22,938 nucleotides of DNA from a virus, in the IMG/VR virus record IMGVR_UViG_3300005914_000111, positions 1 through 22,938 of that record; one strand, written 5' to 3'. Shown here piece by piece: positions 1 through 7,595 of this stretch. Position 1 is the stretch's first letter. Each line of letters opens with the position of its first letter. Under the pieces are notes generated by a model. The model saw nothing but the letters and a program-made list of their open reading frames with translations, searched no databases and was not told the DNA's origin. Both the position numbers and the translations under genes were made by a program.

Positions 1-497
1 CCCCGAATGGCACTTGAAGATGTGGCAGCGGCGACTATGGTTGATTTGTTTTCTAATTCAATATTACCTTTGTTCCAATTGATTACACCTTGTTGCATCC
101 ATTTAGGTAAGTTTTCATAAGCAAGTTGTAGTCTTCCTAATATATCTCTAGCAGTTGTTGATTTGTTAGCAAGTAAAGCGATATTAGAATTAGGATTAAA
201 TAAAGCGTAATGTAAAAGATAAGAAATTGTAGTCGTTGACTTACCAGACTGTCTAGGTAATTTACAAATTGTAAATCTGTTATCATGTATAGTCTGTACA
301 ATCTTTTTTTGAAAGTCGTACATCTTAAAAGGAACAAGACCCAAATCAAGCGATACAATACGAACATATGTCTCCATAAAGTAAATTGGATCTCCAGCAC
401 ACTTTTGATATTCTAATATTTGATCTTTAGTAAACTCTTGTGGTGTGTTTACTTTTTTAAGGTTTGGATTACCTAGATATTGGTCTTGTCCACTCAT
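1..497 (-). CDS. 17: Terminase large subunit gp17, N-terminal part (cut by window edge)
   Basis: This is the ATPase half of the DNA-packaging motor, which drives genome translocation into the prohead. The 165 residues present run from MSGQDQYLGNPNLKK to ..AATSSSAIRG. The Walker A loop is R82-Q83-S84-G85-K86-S87-T88. The segment LPKWMQQGVINWNKGNIEL, followed by the ..SSAIRG end, matches T4 gp17 (LPDFLQPGIVEWNKGSIEL and SSPDAVRG). Walker A lies near residue 85, against about 160 in T4, so the N-terminal extension is shorter, as in marine relatives. The start ATG (495-497) follows AAAGGA about 8 nt upstream and sits 3 nt after the stop of the preceding small gene. Walker B and the nuclease domain lie outside the window. 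Identification is firm. Confidence 0.95.
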   Translation of the reverse strand, partial: MSGQDQYLGNPNLKKVNTPQEFTKDQILEYQKCAGDPIYFMETYVRIVSLDLGLVPFKMYDFQKKIVQTIHDNRFTICKLPRQSGKSTTTISYLLHYALFNPNSNIALLANKSTTARDILGRLQLAYENLPKWMQQGVINWNKGNIELENKSTIVAAATSSSAIR

Positions 498-500
498 CTG

Positions 501-812
501 TTATATCCTTTTATCATTTTTTATAATAACCTCAATATGAGTATATCCAAGTTTGTTCGCTTGTGTCACTCTTTGACTACCTTTTAAAACACTATACTCT
601 TTTTCAATATATGGTTGACCTGTTGCACCAAATCTATTCTTTTGTTTAGTATGTTTAAAGACTTCAATTGGATTATCCATAATATCTTTTATATTTTCAA
701 CACCGTCTGTTAATTTAGGGTTATACTTTTCGTAATAAGTATTATAAGTTAAATCACTTATCGCTAGTATTGTCTTCTTTTGGTGTGATGTTTTTGCTTT
801 CAATATTTTCAT
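501..812 (-). CDS. Small ParB/sulfiredoxin-like protein between gp16 and gp17
   Basis: A 103-aa protein. Its C-terminal third (YSVLKGSQRVTQANKLGYTHIEVII) resembles the core of ParB-N/sulfiredoxin-fold domains, which typically read 'vldGhHRv.Aa.eLGy..ipvi'. The central part (QKNRFGATGQPYIE) is polar and looks conserved, but I cannot name it. The first 19 codons overlap the 3' end of gp16 in another frame. The ribosome-binding site before ATG 812 is weak (A-rich only), so a shorter product from the in-frame Met at 680 is possible. It ends 3 nt before the gp17 start and is probably co-translated with the terminase genes. A role in packaging or DNA handling is inferred from position only. The usual GHR is GSQR here, so nuclease or CTPase activity cannot be assumed. 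Confidence 0.75.
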   Translation of the reverse strand: MKILKAKTSHQKKTILAISDLTYNTYYEKYNPKLTDGVENIKDIMDNPIEVFKHTKQKNRFGATGQPYIEKEYSVLKGSQRVTQANKLGYTHIEVIIKNDKRI

Positions 813-1230
813 CTTTTTTTAACATCTTTTGTAATTCAGCTGTTGATCCTACAAACAATGCGTTTTGTATTTTTGGATTAACGCCTTTTGGTAATTCTTT
901 TAAATCTTTTAATTTTTTTTGTAGGTCTTGTAGTTTATCTACTGTTTGTCCTACTTGTCCTATAAGTTGACCAGCAACTTCATATGCTCTAGGGTGTTGT
1001 CCTTCTTTAGCTATATCTAATATACCTTGAATAGCCTCATTACCTTTATCAATTAAATTGTAATAACTATCTCTACTATAATTGTAATCGTTATCAATAT
1101 CTTTTTTTTCATCACCTTCTTTACGAATTACAGGAGAGTTAAATTCTTGTTTAACTATTAACTTTTCATGCTCCTCTGGACCACTACCTATTCCTAATAT
1201 ATCATTTACCTTGTCTTCTAATTTAGTCAT
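754..1230 (-). CDS. 16: Terminase small subunit gp16
   Basis: The small terminase protein forms rings that recognise DNA and regulate gp17. It has 158 aa, against 164 in T4. The T4 pattern is visible: an acidic N-terminus (LEDKVNDILGI), then DNDYNYSRDSYYNLIDKG, then a central helical pair with HPRAYEVAGQLIGQVGQTVDKLQDLQ (T4 has SPRHMEVFATLMGQM), then NALFVGSTAELQKML (T4 has ATVFMGSPTELMDEI) and a charged tail. The start ATG (1228-1230) lies 4 nt after the stop of the oxygenase gene upstream, and the 3' end overlaps the ParB-like gene. Codons at the overlap are shared in two frames. Confidence 0.93.
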   Translation of the reverse strand: MTKLEDKVNDILGIGSGPEEHEKLIVKQEFNSPVIRKEGDEKKDIDNDYNYSRDSYYNLIDKGNEAIQGILDIAKEGQHPRAYEVAGQLIGQVGQTVDKLQDLQKKLKDLKELPKGVNPKIQNALFVGSTAELQKMLKKDENIESKNITPKEDNTSDK

Positions 1231-1234
1231 ACTA

Positions 1235-1816
1235 CTATTTATGGGTTTGATTTACACTCATATTCAACCAACCAGTTGCTATGTACTTTTCTTGTGTTGT
1301 AGATACTACACCTCTGTGAGTATGTGTCCACTCTGCTGGCCACATAACTGTTAGACCTTTTTTAGCTTCAACTTTATATTTTTGGTACAACCATTCTGTT
1401 CCAGCATTATCTAAATCATTTAAGTATGTCATGTAAACAATAACTCTACTTAACTCATCAAACATATAAGAGTTTCTTTCGTAATGCCAACTTTTATATC
1501 CACCACCAATTGGATAGTGCTGTATGTTCATTGGTAATTTTAATTGTAAAGGCATATTACAAAACTCATATTTTTTTCTATATTGCTCTACACCTATTGA
1601 TATAACTTCATTATGGTATCTTACCACAGATGGATCTTTAGAATATGTTGGAACAACAACATCAATAGAATCTTTTATAGACTTATCAATTCTAGTGTGT
1701 TTACCAGAACCGGTATAACCAAAGTCTTTTGTTTCTGTATTGTTTTTATGATACTCTATTAATGCGTCACAGATAGAGTCATCTTGGACTTGAAATGTAT
1801 GTATAAAATTTTCCAT
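1235..1816 (-). CDS. 2OG-Fe(II) oxygenase, HxE type (between gp15 and gp16)
   Basis: A 193-aa iron/2-oxoglutarate-dependent dioxygenase of the prolyl-4-hydroxylase-like superfamily. The jelly-roll signature is W110-H111-Y-E113, the YLND strand at 131-134 and WPAEWTHTHRG at 159-169. H111 and E113 with H165 or H167 are the likely iron ligands. EKYIATGW (176-183) supplies K177, probably pairing with 2-oxoglutarate. The glutamate where most families have aspartate appears normal for the marine phage family with 'YLND..GGTE..Y..WPA.wTHtHRG'. It interrupts the T4 order 15-16, lying 17 nt after gp15 and 4 nt before gp16. An AATAAATA box at 1831-1838 could be a weak late promoter. The substrate is unknown. 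Confidence 0.88.
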   Translation of the reverse strand: MENFIHTFQVQDDSICDALIEYHKNNTETKDFGYTGSGKHTRIDKSIKDSIDVVVPTYSKDPSVVRYHNEVISIGVEQYRKKYEFCNMPLQLKLPMNIQHYPIGGGYKSWHYERNSYMFDELSRVIVYMTYLNDLDNAGTEWLYQKYKVEAKKGLTVMWPAEWTHTHRGVVSTTQEKYIATGWLNMSVNQTHK

Positions 1817-1833
1817 AATGTAATATAATCTAT

Positions 1834-2640
1834 TTATTCGTCAGTATCTGTATCAGGATTGTATTTCTTACCGTCTGTGTGAGCTGTTATTGTTGTTGTA
1901 AATCCAAAATCATCATCAGCGTCAGCGCTAGTAGGATTAGGTACAGTAATAATTCTTGTTTCTCTTGCTTTAGAGTTTACATCTGTATTAGAATATATGT
2001 CAGCTTGTGTTTCTTTAATGACTTTTTGAGTATTCGCTGGACCAAATAAGTATGTCTTCGCTGTAAATCCTAAAGTATAAACTACAGCTCTTCTCGCTGA
2101 GAAGTCACCATTATAACTATCTTCGTAATTAACATTATTTAAAACAATAGGAACATCTCTTTTAATATCTAATTCAGGTATCGCATTTACAGTCACAGTA
2201 TAGTCTGGTTGAAAGAAAGGTAAAATTTGTTCTATAATTTGTAATCCACCTTCAGCTGTTGCCGTAAATGAATATAAGTTGTATGATATATTATAAGGAA
2301 CTGGAGTATAATTATAATTTAATACTTTACCATCTGCACTTGTCTTAACAGTTTTGTACTTCTGCATCCTTGATAGTTTACGACTACCATCATATTCAAT
2401 TCCAGTAATCTCAAAACCCATACGAGGTAAAGTAATCGCAAATTCTCTATTGTCTAAATCAGGTTGTTGATCTAATCTAACTAAAAACTTTTCTTTAGGA
2501 GCATAAGCTAAAGGAACTTGAATACTTTGTACTGTAGTACCACTAGAGTCTTTTCTTTTAATCTGTATGTTATTGAATATTTGACCAAAGGCAATGGTCA
2601 TTCTTCTCATACTTTCGTTGTAAAAATATTTTCCAAACAT
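1834..2640 (-). CDS. 15: Tail sheath terminator / tail completion protein gp15
   Basis: This is the hexameric protein that caps the tail tube and sheath and joins the tail to the neck. It has 268 aa, against 272 in T4. Landmarks shared with T4 gp15 are the N-terminus MFGKYFYNESMRR (T4 MFGYFYNSSFRR), FNNIQIKRK, VPLAYAPKEKFLVRL (T4 VPITYASKEHFMMKL), ITLPRMGFEITGIEYD, YNISYNLYSFT and IIEQILPFFQPDYTVTV (T4 IVEQILPYFQPHFNTTM). The C-terminus is acidic (DADDDFG, DTDTDE). Its ATG directly abuts the gp14 stop codon, so translation is likely coupled. Confidence 0.95.
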   Translation of the reverse strand: MFGKYFYNESMRRMTIAFGQIFNNIQIKRKDSSGTTVQSIQVPLAYAPKEKFLVRLDQQPDLDNREFAITLPRMGFEITGIEYDGSRKLSRMQKYKTVKTSADGKVLNYNYTPVPYNISYNLYSFTATAEGGLQIIEQILPFFQPDYTVTVNAIPELDIKRDVPIVLNNVNYEDSYNGDFSARRAVVYTLGFTAKTYLFGPANTQKVIKETQADIYSNTDVNSKARETRIITVPNPTSADADDDFGFTTTITAHTDGKKYNPDTDTDE

Positions 2641-3438
2641 TTAAAAATCCACATCTCCGAACGGGTTTCGTTCTGTAAAGTCTAATATATCATCTGCAGT
2701 TGACGCTGTGTCAAAACCAGCAGCACTATCTAAATCTAAATTATCAGCATAAGGCGATTGAGTTTGTAAAGCGTAATCTTCATTAATAAAGTAATTAGAT
2801 TCTCCATCAGCACTATCGTTCTCTAATAACAATGCACCTGTTCCACCATCTGTTGCTGTTTCTAAACTAACTTGATGTTGTAATTGATCTAAAGTGTATT
2901 TGTCTTCAGCCGCATCTATTCCATCAACGCCTGTATTTAATTCTTCAGAACTGTATTCCCATCTAGTACATACTAGTTTATAAACAGGTAAATTTCCTAA
3001 TTGAAAGAAAGGCTCTTGGTCTTGTACAAATTTAATTTCAAAAAAACTATTCATCAAAGGCATATAAATTATATCGCCTTCGTTTGGTCTTCCTTCAGCA
3101 ATCAATGTAGCTTTTTCATCTACTGCATCGTTAAATCTTCTTTTCGCAACCATAAAGGTTGTATCTTCTCTAATCTCTAAACCAAACTTATTAACTATCT
3201 CTTGTTCACCAGCAAAACCTTCAGTAGTTTCCATATACATTTCAAGTAAAAGTGCAGATGAAAATTTAGACAGCATATCTTCGCCTAAAATTAAATCTCT
3301 ATTTACTAGTGTTCGTGGTAAGTAATAACAATCTTGGCCGTAGATTTTTAGGCCTTCTATGATTAAGTCTTCGTATAATCTTTGTTCTTCGGTAGAACCT
3401 ATGCCTTTGCCAGCTTGAAAATAATGATTGACTGCCAT
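2641..3438 (-). CDS. 14: Neck protein gp14
   Basis: A head-completion/neck protein that, with gp13, closes the portal after packaging and provides the tail docking site. It has 265 aa, against 256 in T4. It has the marine T4-like gp14 form: MAVNHYFQAGKGIGSTEEQRLYEDLIIEGLKIYGQDCYYLPR, then GEDMLSKFSSALLLEMYMETTEGFAGE, then a central FNDAV..ARPNEGDIIYMPLMNSFFEIKFV-type beta region with PFFQLGNLPVYKLVCTRWEYSSE. The C-terminus is acidic and ends in NPFGDVDF, which is typical of cyanophage gp14. It lies 4 nt after gp13 and directly abuts gp15. Confidence 0.93.
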   Translation of the reverse strand: MAVNHYFQAGKGIGSTEEQRLYEDLIIEGLKIYGQDCYYLPRTLVNRDLILGEDMLSKFSSALLLEMYMETTEGFAGEQEIVNKFGLEIREDTTFMVAKRRFNDAVDEKATLIAEGRPNEGDIIYMPLMNSFFEIKFVQDQEPFFQLGNLPVYKLVCTRWEYSSEELNTGVDGIDAAEDKYTLDQLQHQVSLETATDGGTGALLLENDSADGESNYFINEDYALQTQSPYADNLDLDSAAGFDTASTADDILDFTERNPFGDVDF

Positions 3439-3442
3439 GGCA

Positions 3443-4252
3443 TTATCCTATCATCATTGCTGGGTTTAATTCGTAAGTTGTTCTTAATTCTGTTTCTAAT
3501 TTATCAATATCTGCTAAAGCTTCTGAATATATTTGACCACCATTTAAAGAAACTCCACCAATCATTGCTACTCCATTAAATTTAGACAAGTTAGCGCCCC
3601 ATTGTTTTTTGAATAATGCAGTCACATATCTTTTTAAATATAAGTCATTATATACATCTGTGAAAGTATCAGGATCTAATTTTCTATAACATTCTATAAC
3701 TAGATATTCACCAATTTGTAAATCGTTTTTCCAATCCATATCAATGTATAGTCTATTATCGTGTTGATTAAATCTCATAGGTTTTTCACCAACAAGTATA
3801 TGGTCTAGGAAATCCAACTGTCTCATAACTACATCAAAGTTAATTATAGAAGTTGAAGAAAAATCATAAAGGTCGTTTAATCTCATTTGGTATCTAACAT
3901 CAAATAAGTTTAAATTGCCTTTACTTGAAAATGGTAATACATTAATTACCGATACAACACTTTCAGGTACAACGATAAATCCTTGTCCTTCTTTCCAAGT
4001 TGAAGTAATTGAATTTTTAGTAGTTGATTCAGAAGAAGCATCTACTGTCATTCTATTATAATCTTCTTGTGTATATTGATATTTTAGATATGTTCTTCTT
4101 ATAGCATCATAATGATATTGTGTAAAATATTGTAATGCTTCGTCAATTCTATCTTCTAATTGATCATCATCAGCGTTAATTTCAATCACAGGTTTCCCTA
4201 GTGCTCTTAACGCATATTGTTTTAACGATTCTCTTGTTGCTGGTTGTGCCAT
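3443..4252 (-). CDS. 13: Neck protein gp13
   Basis: A head-completion protein that binds the portal. It has 269 aa, against 309 in T4. It opens with ESLKQYALRALGKPVIEINADDDQLEDRIDEALQ..FTQYHYDAI, which follows T4 '[43 protein letters not shown]'. It closes with YVTALFKKQWGANLSKF and IGGVSLNGGQIYSEA, matching T4 'YATALAKELNGQ..PGGVTIDGQRLIEEA'. The T4 mid-region, rich in Gly and Met, is mostly absent, which explains the shorter length. It is preceded by an exact late-promoter octamer at 4279-4286 and an AAGGGA ribosome-binding site. It is the first gene of the neck/terminase transcription unit. Confidence 0.93.
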   Translation of the reverse strand: MAQPATRESLKQYALRALGKPVIEINADDDQLEDRIDEALQYFTQYHYDAIRRTYLKYQYTQEDYNRMTVDASSESTTKNSITSTWKEGQGFIVVPESVVSVINVLPFSSKGNLNLFDVRYQMRLNDLYDFSSTSIINFDVVMRQLDFLDHILVGEKPMRFNQHDNRLYIDMDWKNDLQIGEYLVIECYRKLDPDTFTDVYNDLYLKRYVTALFKKQWGANLSKFNGVAMIGGVSLNGGQIYSEALADIDKLETELRTTYELNPAMMIG

Positions 4253-4278
4253 TTATTTTCCCTTATTCTACTGGAGAA

Positions 4279-4286
4279 TATTTATA
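4279..4286 (-). promoter_or_regulatory. T4-type late promoter (TATAAATA) for gp13
   Basis: Exact TATAAATA on the minus strand, 26 nt upstream of the gp13 ATG, in a 37-nt intergenic gap. T4 late promoters are this octamer alone, read by a gp55-type sigma factor with gp33 and the sliding clamp. Confidence 0.7.
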
Positions 4287-4289
4287 ATA

Positions 4290-5069
4290 CTAACCTAATG
4301 CAATAGCTTGCGCTATGGCGAAAGATTGTACAGCTAAACCTGCTACTAATGCTGATCTACTAATCTTTTTAAGACCACCACCTGAAGTATCTATTGCCAG
4401 TAATACATCATCAGTCGCTACTGAAGTAATTTCTGCTAATGCACTTACAGCTTTAGAACTAAATTTACTACCGTCAGCTACCATGATATTACCAGATGTG
4501 TTTGTTCCTAGTACAATATCATTGCTTGATTGAGTTAATCCACCTGTAATACTTAAACTCTCACCCATTTCAATAACTGTTGAGTCTGCTGATGTAATAG
4601 TATTTCCAGTTATAGTAATACCACCAGCTGTTAAACTTGTTATACCTGTAATTGAAGAACTAGCAAAAGTAATTGCGCTTGTAGGTATATTTGAAAGAGT
4701 ATTAGAAGCACCACTTATAGTTTTGTTTGTAAGTGTGGCAGTTGTATCTTTGATAGCAGTCTGTATTTGAGCTAATGTTGCTCTTCCCTCACTACCACCA
4801 TCTGAAACCATAAATTGGTCACCTGATACTAATGTTGCTGCGGTTAAATTTGTTGCTGTATCAATATTAATGATTGCTTCAACTGCGCCAAATTCTAACG
4901 CACTAGCACCACTATTTACTTTTAATACTTGTCCTGCTGAACCGATAGCCAAAGAAACACCTATACCTCCGTGTGTTAAAGGTATAAATTCACCTGTTTG
5001 GTATTCTGCTAGACCAGTGGCATTACCACCGTCATCAAATACGGTTCTTACTGGTACTTTTGAACTCAT
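4290..5069 (-). CDS. Fibre/whisker-like structural protein with FAIAQAIALG C-terminus
   Basis: A 259-aa protein of fibre type: MSSKVPVRTVFDDGGNATGLAEYQ..GEFIPLTHGG, then a GQVLKV..GA..LEFG strand pair. After that come short repeating beta strands (LTNKTISGASNTLSNI, SITGITSLTAGGITITGNTI). This N-terminus is common among marine phage fibre proteins. The last 12 residues, QSFAIAQAIALG, nearly match the end of the 142-aa protein at 12500-12928. It has its own exact late promoter (5088-5095) and the best ribosome-binding site in the window, AGGAG 7 nt before the ATG. It sits beside gp13 where T4 has wac (collar whiskers), so a neck or collar fibre is possible. A tail fibre is the alternative. Confidence 0.8.
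   Translation of the reverse strand: MSSKVPVRTVFDDGGNATGLAEYQTGEFIPLTHGGIGVSLAIGSAGQVLKVNSGASALEFGAVEAIINIDTATNLTAATLVSGDQFMVSDGGSEGRATLAQIQTAIKDTTATLTNKTISGASNTLSNIPTSAITFASSSITGITSLTAGGITITGNTITSADSTVIEMGESLSITGGLTQSSNDIVLGTNTSGNIMVADGSKFSSKAVSALAEITSVATDDVLLAIDTSGGGLKKISRSALVAGLAVQSFAIAQAIALG
4293..4328 (-). repeat. Shared C-terminal tag QSFAIAQAIALG, copy 1
   Basis: Encodes the last 12 residues of the 259-aa fibre-like protein. By hand alignment 29 of 36 bases match 12503-12538. The differences are mostly at third codon positions, as expected under protein-level selection. Confidence 0.8.
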
Positions 5070-5087
5070 TTTATTCTCCTATTAAAC

Positions 5088-5095
5088 TATTTATA
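5088..5095 (-). promoter_or_regulatory. T4-type late promoter (TATAAATA) for the 259-aa fibre gene
   Basis: Exact octamer on the minus strand, 18 nt upstream of the ATG at 5069, followed by AGGAGAATAA as ribosome-binding site. It lies wholly within the 37-nt gap after the 489-aa gene. Confidence 0.7.
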
Positions 5096-5106
5096 TGTAT
5101 TTTTTA

Positions 5107-6576
5107 TTAGAAACTAAACAATTCAAATTTTGCTTGTGTCGTTCCGTTTGCCTTTTTAAATGATGTAAATACTGATGCATTTGAAGACCCTGCTGCCATT
5201 GTAAATGTAGTGGCCGCTGTACTCAAACCTCCAGCTTGTGTGAATAGTTGTACATCTTTTGTAGATACACCCACAGAGTTTGACTTCGCTATTCTATCAT
5301 TACCTAATTTTGAACCAGCAGGTAAAGTCACTCCTGTTGAAGAAATCAATATCTGTCCTGTTCCATCACCCGAAATTGTTGCTCCAGCCAAGTCAATCGT
5401 ATTACCTGACAAGTAAATATCACGCCATCTTCTGTTAGGTGATCCTAAATCATAAGTTAATGTTGTTAATGGTTCTAAATTTGAAATAAATCTTGCTGTG
5501 ACATTGATTGTATCTTCTGTTGAATCTCCAGTATTGACACCAATAACTGTATCACCTTTTAATGTAGTATCATTTGAAACTTCTAATGTTGAACCAGCAA
5601 CATATACATTTTGAAAATAACCATTTCTAAAATTCTTAGCTGATGAACCAATATCTCTACTATTGTTTGTATCAGGTATAATATTTTGATCTACTGCTGA
5701 TAGGTCACTAGCAACTTCACCGAAGTCATATTGTTTTGTTGACGCATTATATTTTAAAGCGAAACCATCTGCTTGACTTGAAATATCCACATCGTCCATG
5801 TTAGATATTTTGGTACTACCACCACCACCTAGAGATTGTAATTGTAAAGTTGTTAATTGTTTAAATCTACTAAATTCTGATGTTAGTTTTTCTATATTAG
5901 TATCACCTGACACAATATCCTCTTTGATTGATTGTGCGTGTTTAGTCAATTCTTTTACAACATCATCTTTGTTTGTAATTTCTACATTAGCAGTATCAGC
6001 AATTCTATCTTGTTGTAAACTTCTTATAGGTGTTGTTTCAGTATTGATAACTTGTTTAACATTGTTTATTAAATCTTCAGATACTAGATTTGTTGTAGAT
6101 TTTGATTTAATAAATTTAGTAAAGTCATTCTCAGTAATATTAGTTTTGACAATTTCTTCTTTTTGATATGTACTAACAGCACTTGTTAAGTCTTTTAGTG
6201 TGTCTAATAATTTGTTTTCATCAATAGTAGCTTTAGTTTTATCTTTAACAACATTATCAAACTTAGGCAAATCAAATAATGCTTTAAGTTTTTCTTGTTT
6301 TTGTTGTTCTGATAGTATTGCTACTTCTAGTGATTTTTTCTCTTTCGCTAATTCTTGTAGTTGATTATCTTGTTCTTTACTTACAGCTAATTCTAATTCT
6401 TTCTTTTCTGCTAAGAGAGTTGTATATTCTGAATCTTGTTGAGCTTTTACTTCTTCTTGTAATTTATTTTTTTCTTTGATTAACTCTAATATCTCTTTAT
6501 CTTGTTCTTCAGATTTGATAGTATTATCATAATTACCTGCAAGTTGATTAAAAAACTTTTCTAAATCTTTTGTCAT
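5107..6576 (-). CDS. Coiled-coil whisker/fibre-like structural protein
   Basis: A 489-aa protein with two parts. Residues about 15-100 are a strongly charged predicted coiled coil (KEILELIKEKNKLQEEVKAQ, AEKKELELAVSKEQDNQLQEL). The rest, after a GGGGS hinge near residue 252, is beta-rich fibre repeat. The hinge leads into MDDVDISSQADGFALKYNASTKQYDF, and LTYDLGSPNRRWRDIYLSGNTI is a strand motif common in marine T4-like fibres. The C-terminus is TTQAKFELFSF. Position (two genes before gp13) and length resemble T4 fibritin (wac, 487 aa), but here the coiled coil is only N-terminal and no foldon-like end is evident. Homology to wac is therefore not claimed. Its ATG overlaps the preceding stop by one base (TAATG). 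Confidence 0.8.
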   Translation of the reverse strand: MTKDLEKFFNQLAGNYDNTIKSEEQDKEILELIKEKNKLQEEVKAQQDSEYTTLLAEKKELELAVSKEQDNQLQELAKEKKSLEVAILSEQQKQEKLKALFDLPKFDNVVKDKTKATIDENKLLDTLKDLTSAVSTYQKEEIVKTNITENDFTKFIKSKSTTNLVSEDLINNVKQVINTETTPIRSLQQDRIADTANVEITNKDDVVKELTKHAQSIKEDIVSGDTNIEKLTSEFSRFKQLTTLQLQSLGGGGSTKISNMDDVDISSQADGFALKYNASTKQYDFGEVASDLSAVDQNIIPDTNNSRDIGSSAKNFRNGYFQNVYVAGSTLEVSNDTTLKGDTVIGVNTGDSTEDTINVTARFISNLEPLTTLTYDLGSPNRRWRDIYLSGNTIDLAGATISGDGTGQILISSTGVTLPAGSKLGNDRIAKSNSVGVSTKDVQLFTQAGGLSTAATTFTMAAGSSNASVFTSFKKANGTTQAKFELFSF

Positions 6577-6926
6577 TAGAATTTTGTCACCTCTGGATTA
6601 ATAGTAATAATACCATTGTGTACTTTTTCAATAGTGGAGTCTGCCAATATTAATTCTACATCATATACATAACGACCTGCGTCTATCGCAGCAGTTATAG
6701 TATCTGTAAGTGTTAATTTGTAAGTACCAGCAGTACCTGAAACTATTGAACAAATAAATGTGGCAGTTCTTGTAGATGAAGAAAAACCTTTTCTCATTTG
6801 AGCTTGTATGGTTAAACCACTAATATCGTATGCTGTAGATCCATCGGTTGTGATTGTTAGTGTTCTACTAAAATCTGCGCCTTGATCTATTACAAAATTT
6901 TCTGCTGTTTTTTGTGTGATTGCCAT
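6576..6926 (-). CDS. Small Ig-like/BppU-like virion protein
   Basis: A 116-aa all-beta protein. The pattern VIDQGADFSRTLTI..DGSTAYDISGLTIQAQMRK..SSSTRTATF, then GTYKLTLTDTITAAIDAGRYVYDVELI, then STIEKVHNGIITINPEVTKF is typical of small beta-sandwich proteins in phage baseplate and fibre gene neighbourhoods ('GatFsrt..DLTGytaraqiR'). The role is probably a structural adaptor. A CATAAATA late-promoter variant precedes it (6948-6955), and the ribosome-binding site is GAGAGAAC. It overlaps the next gene by one base. Confidence 0.8.
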   Translation of the reverse strand: MAITQKTAENFVIDQGADFSRTLTITTDGSTAYDISGLTIQAQMRKGFSSSTRTATFICSIVSGTAGTYKLTLTDTITAAIDAGRYVYDVELILADSTIEKVHNGIITINPEVTKF

Positions 6927-6947
6927 TGTTCTCTCTCGTTATTAGTA

Positions 6948-6955
6948 TATTTATG
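6948..6955 (-). promoter_or_regulatory. Late-promoter variant (CATAAATA)
   Basis: One mismatch to TATAAATA, 21 nt upstream of the 116-aa gene, in the 48-nt gap after the oxygenase cassette. Spacing matches the exact copies in this window. Confidence 0.45.
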
Positions 6956-6974
6956 TATTTTATATTGTACATTT

Positions 6975-7595
6975 TTATTTAATTGATAAAGAATACTCCA
7001 TTTTTCCTAAGTCCCCTTTAATAAAAGCGTTGAAAGCTAGTGAATATCTACAATCATTATTCATATTTTTTGTCACAGAATGGTTTAAATGAGATGGAAA
7101 TAATAATATATCACCAGCTTTTACTTTAACTGCAACTACTTCACTATTAATCATATTGTCTTCTGTGTATTCAAACCTTAACATCTCAGGAAAAGCAGAT
7201 TTGTTAAAGTGTTGATGGAACTTAATGTCACCAGAGTCTTTAGGGGTTTTTAAGTAATATACTCCACTTACTAAAGAATTAGCATGATAGTGCATACCTG
7301 ACCAATCACCCTTATTGTGTTTTACTAACCAAGATGTAGTAAAATAAAATTTAGTACGCTCATCTACTTTTAACCAATCTCTTACATAATTATTTAAATG
7401 ATCTTCTATATCATTCTTTAAATCCGTTTGTTCTAATATGTTTCTATCTTTTGATATATCACCATTATCAGTTTCCATTCTTTCAAATTTAGTAGTATTA
7501 CAGAAATCTAACCACTTGTCTTTTACTTCAATCGTAGATTGGTAAATAGGAGTTGGCCACGCCTCATGTTTACTGTAAGCTATTGGTGTACTCAT
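6975..7595 (-). CDS. 2OG-Fe(II) oxygenase, HxH family (PF13759/TIGR02466-like)
   Basis: A 206-aa dioxygenase, last of the four-gene cassette. Signature: WSGMHYHANSLVSGVYYLKTP (98-118), then GDIKFH, then GDILLFPSHLNHSV (161-174) and CRYSLAFNAF (182-191). Likely ligands are H102 with H104, and distal H172; R183 would bind 2-oxoglutarate. The 'HxHxN..SGVYYL..P...G.I.F' layout belongs to the putative 2OG-Fe(II) oxygenase family often seen in marine phages and bacteria, where the second ligand position reads H rather than D. The ATG overlaps the upstream stop as ATGA, so translation is coupled. The substrate is unknown. Confidence 0.85.
   Translation of the reverse strand: MSTPIAYSKHEAWPTPIYQSTIEVKDKWLDFCNTTKFERMETDNGDISKDRNILEQTDLKNDIEDHLNNYVRDWLKVDERTKFYFTTSWLVKHNKGDWSGMHYHANSLVSGVYYLKTPKDSGDIKFHQHFNKSAFPEMLRFEYTEDNMINSEVVAVKVKAGDILLFPSHLNHSVTKNMNNDCRYSLAFNAFIKGDLGKMEYSLSIK

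Noticed and set aside
137-400. Minus-strand frame of 87 codons with hydrophobic product
   Set aside because: Out-of-frame shadow inside the clear gp17 reading frame with Walker A.
1236-1243. CATAAATA late-promoter variant before gp16
   Set aside because: It ends only 5 nt before the ATG, leaving no room for a leader, and overlaps the end of the oxygenase gene.
5798-6166. Plus-strand open frame of 122 codons
   Set aside because: Fully antisense to the 489-aa fibre gene, no ribosome-binding site, composition mirrors the coding strand.
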